The notes beneath the pieces are model-generated. The model did not search any database. It was not told the origin of the DNA and saw only the letters and a program-made list of their open reading frames with translations. 64,000 bases of DNA from Morinoia aosen (Eukaryota; Arthropoda; Malacostraca; Amphipoda; Talitridae), in the NCBI GenBank assembly GCA_030386875.1, contig CM059571.1, positions 26,344,355-26,408,354 on the forward strand. The letters are read 5' to 3'. Below are positions 57,981 to 64,000 of the stretch, piece after piece (the stretch's first letter is position 1; the number at the start of each line of letters is the position of its first letter). Both the position numbers and the translations under genes were made by a program.

Positions 57981-58740
57981 ACGAGCTAGCAAGACCCGTG
58001 GAAATTCCACGGACAATATCATCAATAAGCTAGGTAGACCCGTGAAAAAATTTGGTCAACATTACCTAAGAAACTCTAACAAAACCCATGCTAACCTAAC
58101 ATATACTAACCTATCCTCTCTTTGCTAAAGCTATCCTGATAATATGTCAAACATAAAAAAAAGAACAGAAAAAACAAAATTTCATCAACATCACCTAATT
58201 AGCCTATGCTAACCTAACCTAACCTATCCTAAACTATCCTATCCTAACCGATCCCATCCTAACCTATCCTATCATAACCTATCCTATCCTAACCTATCCC
58301 ATCCAAACCTAACCTAATTTAATCTATACTAACCTATCCTATCCTGAATCATTTGAATTGTCGTAATCAATGAGTTAATTAAGCAATGTCATCGTTCAGC
58401 TAGGGGGACCCGTGAAAAATTTCTGTCAACATGACCTAACACATTCTAATATAACATATTTTATCCTGACCCATCCTAACCTAACATATCTTAATATCCT
58501 ATCCTAAACAAAGCTATGCTGATAATATGTCAAACATAAAAAACCCATGCACCCGTGAAAACATTTCATCAACATTACCTAAACTACGCTAACCTGATAA
58601 AATGTCAAATGTATCAACTCATGTAAAGGTGATTTTTCAATGTAACACTCAGGAATTTGGTATCCATGATACTGCAAACTCGAATACGAGCGTAACGGCG
58701 GACTAACTAAGGGAGGAACAAGCAGAATATTATATAGAAA
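57981..58740 (+). repeat. Pentanucleotide-bearing repeat family, copy C
   Basis: The fullest copy. The head acccgtggaaattccacgg (57994-58012) is a near-palindrome. Two internal units begin at about 58017 (atatcatcaataagctagg) and 58386 (atgtcatcgttcagctagg), each followed by gacccgtgaaaaa, a tcaaca block and cctaa/cctat arrays. ctgataatatgtcaaacata closes units at about 58135 and 58513. The tail (58650-58740) ends aacaagcagaatattatata. Copies A and B share these blocks. Confidence 0.82.
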
Positions 58741-60589
58741 GGATGAAAGGATACGCGGGTTTGTACTAAAAGCACATCGTATTTTACATGTTTTTTTTTT
58801 GTCGTGAGTTTAAAGTTCAAATACACCCTGTAAATGTTTTTTTCCTATTTTACGTGAAATTTATTGATTCTATACTAGGAAATGGTATTAATATCTAATA
58901 TTTTAATCCATTTCTTGAAAAATTCTTCGGTGTTCACATTTCGCAATTTTTCTAAAATTTTCCGGAAGCTCCGCTGAATACTTTCCATGCACATGTTTTA
59001 GAAACCCGCGAAGTGATGAATCCGCTATAGTCGAGCCGCGAAATAGCGAGGAAACACTAAAATTTTAAACACAATCGACACAATTTTAAAACTGCAGATA
59101 ATAATTTTTAGGACTCTGCCCGTTGCTGAGGCATTCACTTTATATCACATAATACCGCATCTTCATCGGAAAAAACAATTTGTGTTGACGTCCAAAACGT
59201 TCGTTATTTTGAGAAATTACTAAATTATTTTTATTTAATTTACATTTTGAGTTATTATTACATTGTAAATCTTTAAAACCTAAGGTGATGTAAACGTGTA
59301 TGAAACATTCCAAAACTGCAGAAAGTTAAAAATTTGACTATGTTTGAGCAACGGGCAATGATTTCAAAAAATGTTAAAGAAAAAATGTCCACTAGGGGTA
59401 ACAAAACAAATGCATAATTATAACTTTCCAACTAATATTCATTGAAATGCCCCAACAACTGCCAGCAGTTGACCCCATCTCGCCAGTTCATAACGTCACT
59501 CCTGTTTCAAAACAGATTTTTCTTGCCTGCATCCTAAGTTTTTAGGTTCATTTCTTGCCTCAAGTTTTCTATAGGCATTGAGGCTTGAAAATAAACTTCA
59601 GATTATTCATACCTTCCCCTTATGAACCACGGTGTAGTTGTAGTGGAAGTTGATACTCCTTTAGAAAGATCATCCTCATAGCAATATTTGGGTTCTTACA
59701 GTCCACGAGAGATAGCGGTAAAATCTGCGGGAATCCCTGTGTTCATTGGGCCTAAAGTAAAATACATTTAACACTAACGCCTGATAAAAGCAACTCTTAA
59801 CCTCATGATTTGCAAATACGATGAAAGATAAGCCTCATCATTATCCTGTGGTGGTGCGGCATTGTTTGCGCAGTACTCGTTGTGCAACAATTAAACTAAG
59901 CCGAATTATTCTAACTTCAGACTACACAGGAATTTTCAATTCTTCATATTTTACAGCTTCCATCATCATGTAAGCTAGAGACTCTATCCTTATCAGGCTT
60001 TCCCAACTATTTTTAACTCACATCAAATAAAGTTGAAGGTGTGATTCTAGTTGAACGGCCGAAAAAGCCTTTGTCCAGGTGTATCAAAACACGTGTAACA
60101 AGAGGTTGTTTCGGCAGCTGTCGTACGGGCTTGACGATCTGGTTGTATCTTCGAGCGTTTTTAACTTCGCAAGAAAATTAATTATTTTGCCAGAACAAAT
60201 TTGAAAGAGATAATGAGAGCGATGTAGTCCGTATTTGATACAAAATGCAGATGATCCCAACGAAGGATGTAATTTGTAATAGTTTTCTTCTTGTTGGAAA
60301 GCTTTCTTGCGGTTTAATTTACTGTATACAACGCAGTACTCGCTTAATAAGAAGCCATGGCATTTTAAACTTAACAGTTCGAATTCCTCGAAAACAAAGT
60401 AGGAATTTTACCAATTTAATGTTAATGAAAAAAATTTAATGAATCCTCACGTTTGTAAAAGTTGATTAAATTTACAAGTTCACGTAACAAGTTCGAGTTT
60501 GGAAGTGTACGGTATGAACGTATTTTAAAAAGATTTGCTGTTTTCAAATTCGAGTTCATTTCAGTATCAAAAAGAAAAGTTGTTTACAG
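58741..60589. other. No gene established
   Basis: AT-rich. A 64-residue ATG frame (60245-60439) has no other support. The region ends in the acceptor gaaaagttgtttacag at 60589. Confidence 0.4.
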
Positions 60590-60726
60590 TTGACCGAGTG
60601 CGCACGTGTTCATGCAGATATGATATCTGTGTTGACGTCATCCTGTACGGGAGGCGTGACAACAAGAAGTTCTTGCTCGGGCCGACACACTCCATTTCAA
60701 TCTCAACTTTAATGCGCAAACTTTGA
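60590..60726 (+). CDS. Candidate 3'-terminal exon
   Basis: After the acceptor aaagttgtttacag (ending 60589) the frame reads D-R-V-R-T-C-S-C-R-Y-D-I-C-V-D-V-I-L-Y-G and on through R-R-D-N-K-K-F-L-L-G to a TGA at 60724. That is 44 codons with GC-rich third positions in the first two thirds. The alternation of hydrophobic and polar residues suggests beta strands. An earlier acceptor (cgagttcatttcag, 60563) is possible. I do not recognise the domain. The contrast with the AT-rich flanks makes a real exon plausible. Confidence 0.35.
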
Positions 60727-61470
60727 AAATCGGATTGCCTCGTTACTTTTGAAAAGTTCTGCTGAGTAGTCCTTTAAAATCCCAACTTATTTGCATAGAA
60801 GTAACTGCCGTACAAGTCTTAGTCTGATTTGCGCAAAATGATATTTTCTCTCGGTGCAAATATTCTTAAAATAAGTTTAAGAAAGAAGAAAAAACTATTC
60901 AAGAACAAATAAACGCATAAAATGTATTATAACCGAATGAATTTTTAATACTTCGTAACATCAGCGTCTTAAATTTATAGAAAATCATCACGGGAGAATT
61001 ACAATTTCTCTCAGGATGAACTTCAGAGTTCACAACAATCAGCATACGAATAGAAGTATGTACATACTTTTTTCAAGAAGAGCAGATCTACTAAGAACTT
61101 GCATCAATCGAAATTATTATTGATCAGACCGTGTTCGGTAAATTCATCAGTCCAGTTACATTCAATTCTCCATGAAGCAGTCAAGACACATCTTGTGCCA
61201 CATTTCATTAAAACATCCATTCCATCAGCATGAGCGAGGGCCAACTTTCAATTGTAAAACAGTCGTTTGTGAGGTATGAGGGCTCCTAAGACTTCGATGA
61301 AATGTGGCTCTCTTTTCTCTTCCCGTTCATTCTAAAAATTCACTGTAGTATAGTCGTGTTACAATATTTGACTTTAACAAAGTAGGGGCCATCTATTTTG
61401 GAACTGAGAAATTGAATGAAAGTGTCATTGAAGTTTTACCTTACAGGAAGGAGCAGGCAGCCCAAATGCA
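60727..61470. other. No gene recognised
   Basis: AT-rich sequence without a supported frame. Confidence 0.5.
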
Positions 61471-62084
61471 CAGGGTGACTGGCCCTTTGTAGAACAAACG
61501 TCAACATAAGGTTGGCACCGTTAAAATAAACATTTTACTCCCAATAACTGTGTGGTCGAATATGTTTCGTTAAAGCGTTACAAGGGTTTGAAATTTGTAA
61601 AGCATTGGAAAAAAATTTGTACGTTGACAGTGACAGTAAAATGAAACGTAGAAGTTAGGAAGGCACTATGCTTATGAGCACAAGAAACAGAATAACTGCC
61701 TTAATTATCATGACATCAAGAAACAGATTTTTAAATGTTAGATATTCACAAAACATCTTCTAAATGACGCCCATCTGTTGAGAAGCAGGCTTTCAAACAC
61801 CGGTGCAGTGATTGTGGGCGCAATCGCAGACAACAGGAGTTTCACGAATCCTTGCAGATACGTCAACAATTAATGAATCGATGTTTTGTACACCAAACTT
61901 TTCTAATGTCCCCAAACGAAGGAATCTAAGGATACAATGTCGGCAGACCTTGGTGACTAGGCATGTAAAAATATCTCGTAGCTCTTTAAAGAAGCATTTT
62001 CAACACCTTGGTTATTGAGTAAAAAGTCATTTCAACGGTCCCTATCTTATGTTGAAGTTTGTTCAAAAAGTGCTGGTCACCCTG
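61471..62084. mobile_element. Mariner-type non-autonomous element, 614 bp
   Basis: The ends are cagggtgactggcccttt (61471) and an inverse copy ending ggtcaccctg (62084). The match continues inward through gaacaaac, caacataag and accgtt and then more weakly for about 120 bases. On the right the flank is TA and on the left CA, perhaps a mutated TA duplication. The reverse strand of the core still resembles the C-terminal tail of a Tc/mariner-type transposase (V-S-A-R-I-R-E-T, then F-E-S-L-L-x-N-R-W in a shifted frame). The catalytic core is absent. The 68-residue forward frame (61812-62018) is a by-product. Confidence 0.8.
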
Positions 62085-63529
62085 TATATGCATTAGCGAT
62101 CACCCAAAAATTCAACCACAGTGACAGGACACTTGTTTTTTGAAGTTTGTGAGTGTCGAGCATTTATACGGGACAGTCTGAAGAGCAGACAATTTTTTGA
62201 AGTGATGCACTTTCTCATCAGAATGTCTATACCTGCTCTCTAATAAAATTTTAGAAATATCTCTCCAGAAAAATACATTCGGCTCTCTTAAAGACCTACG
62301 CTCTCACTTATTTGCTACTATTGTAAGAAACCACCCCTTAAAATTCTAAAAATTAAGATTTTGTGGTAGATACTTAACTTAAACTTTCAACAATGCTGTC
62401 CGAAGTCGTTAGTATACAAAACTAATACTAATAATTTCGATTTCTTAGATTACAAAATGAATCGGTTTTCAAAGTCACTCGTTTCTAAACACATGATATA
62501 AAGGGCAAACAGAATAATTTCTTTAAAAATGAACAGTAGTATGAATTAACTGCACTATCATAACGTTTTTTTTAACCTATTCATAAAATATTAGTTTCAA
62601 TTGGCACAAATAGCGAGGACCTCTTTTTAAATAGAGAGCAGTATTATTTCTTCACTACCATGGCTTAACTTTGATTTCCCAAATTTTCGTCGACCGTATT
62701 TTAACGACTGCATCATGTAAAACGCAGTACTCCGAGTAAAAAAATTATGGAACCCATCCCAATTAGGTTGAGGTATGACATTGAGGCGAAAATGTTACGA
62801 ATGTATGACATTACTTTTAATTCAAAAATGGACCAATGATTTTTCTCTATTTAATTCAAGGTGCTAGTAAGTTTTAGAAACTAAATGCTCATGAACAGAT
62901 ACAACTAACATGACATTTTACTGCATTCATGAAACAATTCAATCCAAACAGATTTAGGAAGATAATGAAGTCAACATTTTAAGTATTATTTCTTCGGTTT
63001 ATAATTTCTGTTAAAAAGTTTTACAGACAAATAACACTATTTAGCCGATATGACATCGGTTTACTTTTCATTTGTGGGAAAATTGCGTGCTCACGAGTAC
63101 CTCAAACTTCCCAAATACCTCAAGATTTCAGAACTATCTTATCAAATTCATGAGAATCTTCCTTCCAAGTTGAACAGTATTATACCGCTGAAATTTTGGC
63201 GCGAAATCCAAGTTTACGGACTCTCATAATATTGAGTAAACCAGATTTTCATGTAGATTTTCAGTATAACTGTTTTTATCGTTCTCTCGTTTCCTACTTG
63301 ATAAATAGTGACCGGATGTAATGGTATAATTTTGAAAGGGCATTAAAGGCATTAAAAACATCAAAAAACATGCCCTCATGGACAATGGCATAAAAAATAT
63401 GCCTTTAACCGATAAATGCACAAAGGCATAAACATACATGAAACAATGACAGCACACTTAGGTTCCTTTTTCGTTCCGCACCAGTTCTTAATACGTCACC
63501 GTACTATTAACAACTATGCATCTACCTAT
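62085..63529. other. No gene recognised; ggcat/atgcc cluster at 63337-63430
   Basis: AT-rich. From about 63337 to 63430 the words ggcattaaa, ggcataaa and atgcct recur seven or so times on both strands just before the zinc-finger exon. The frame of that exon is open back to an ATG at 63416. Confidence 0.45.
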
Positions 63530-63667
63530 ATGCCTAAGCAAGAGAAATCTCCCAGAGAAATGGTTGATGCTTACGTTGCCGATTCCGGAGGAGTTTTTGT
63601 TGATGTTGGTGACAAACTAAAGTGTACTCCCTGTAACAAGTTCGTCACGGCGAATTCAAGACAGAAG
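63530..63667 (+). CDS. CGGBP1/hAT-like BED-type zinc-finger, first exon
   Basis: The ATG at 63530 starts M-P-K-Q-E-K-S-P-R-E-M-V-D-A-Y-V and continues through G-G-V-F-V-D-V-G-D-K-L-K-C-T-P-C-N-K-F-V to R-Q-K. Then comes a consensus donor, aag|gtaagg, at 63668. The pattern (M-P-K start, basic stretch, aromatic/acidic helix, L-x-C-x-x-C-x-x-x-V and a basic turn) is that of CGG-repeat-binding protein 1-like and hAT-derived proteins, whose BED-like finger binds zinc through C-x2-C followed by two His. The His pair is expected in the next exon. I chose this start because relatives begin at M-P-K; an upstream in-frame ATG exists at 63416. It may be a host gene of transposon origin or a hAT element itself. 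Confidence 0.62.
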
Positions 63668-63867
63668 GTAAGGAATATGTGCATATACCTAATTATGTAA
63701 GAATGCCCCAATCATTGATATTTTGTTTTCCATAAATAGTGCACCGGTTGTGAAAAAAAGATTATAGGTTAAGCAGTCGATATCCATAAATTATGTGAAA
63801 ATAGTTATTTTAGCGAGAAAAAGTTTAAAAACCTACTGTGTTTTTAAACTTGACGTGTTTTATCCAG

Positions 63868-64000
63868 ACAACTCATATGTCAGCTCTTGGCATCAGTAAG
63901 GCCCGTAAGGCTCACGAAGGCATTGAATGAGTTTGACTCTGTTCTTCGTTATATAAGTTCTACCCCTGGAACAACTGGTGCATCTGTCAAATCGAACTGT
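63868..64000 (+). CDS. Possible second exon of the zinc-finger gene, cut by window end
   Basis: The acceptor tgttttatccag (ending 63867) would give a 200-base intron after the first exon. In phase 0 the sequence reads T-T-H-M-S-A-L-G-I-S-K-A-R-K-A-H and stops at TGA (63928). This gives one His where the finger needs a pair. The other frame, shifted by one base, is open to the window end (L-T-K-A-L-N-E-F-D-S-V-L-R-Y-I) and would be in phase if splicing used cag at 63883. So either the exon boundary differs from the simple reading or the gene is frameshifted here. Confidence 0.35.

Overview
The window looks like gene-poor nuclear DNA of an arthropod, most likely an insect. It is AT-rich and has almost no long open reading frames. 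No operons or bacterial-type genes are visible. It is full of decayed eukaryotic transposons (LINE 3' ends, mariner, Tc1, an IS630-Tc1-mariner-type element, a piggyBac-like MITE, long inverted-repeat elements) and of degenerate CCTAA/CCTAT arrays that resemble the arthropod telomere repeat (TTAGG)n. The species cannot be named from this sequence. I found no rRNA, tRNA or CRISPR array.

Layout. 0-10 kb: two diverged copies of one LINE 3' end (1-480 and 9235-9788), a pair of 131-bp direct repeats 1.7 kb apart, a 101-bp tandem duplication and some GC-richer patches. 10-17 kb: a possible signal-peptide exon, a purine/pyrimidine-alternating tract, a 1.6-kb foldback element with a 13-copy 25-bp array in its loop, a 754-bp Tc1/mariner-type element with about 230-bp terminal inverted repeats (TIRs), two G-quadruplex-prone GGGGCC-like clusters, and a second foldback element with a hammerhead-like core in each arm. 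17-40 kb: almost no recognisable gene; a broken mariner transposase and three candidate exons stand out. 40-43 kb: a 30-bp x 20 minisatellite between two nearly identical 170-bp direct repeats. 45-51 kb: a piggyBac-like MITE, two transposase pseudogenes (IS630/Tc1-like and Tc1) and GC-rich islands that may be exons. 51-59 kb: three copies of a dispersed repeat family carrying the pentanucleotide arrays, with a charged coiled-coil reading frame between the first two. 55-61 kb: several splice-bounded candidate exons. 61.5-62.1 kb: another internally deleted mariner-type element. The right edge carries the best coding exon, a BED-like zinc-finger start resembling CGGBP1/hAT proteins.

The coding content is fragmentary. 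The exon calls rest on frame openness, codon use and splice-site motifs, not on recognised homology, except where a family is named. The transposon calls rest on visible family motifs or on paired inverted repeats. Nothing here forms a recognisable pathway; the window reads as intergenic or intronic DNA shaped by repeated transposon insertion and tandem-repeat growth.
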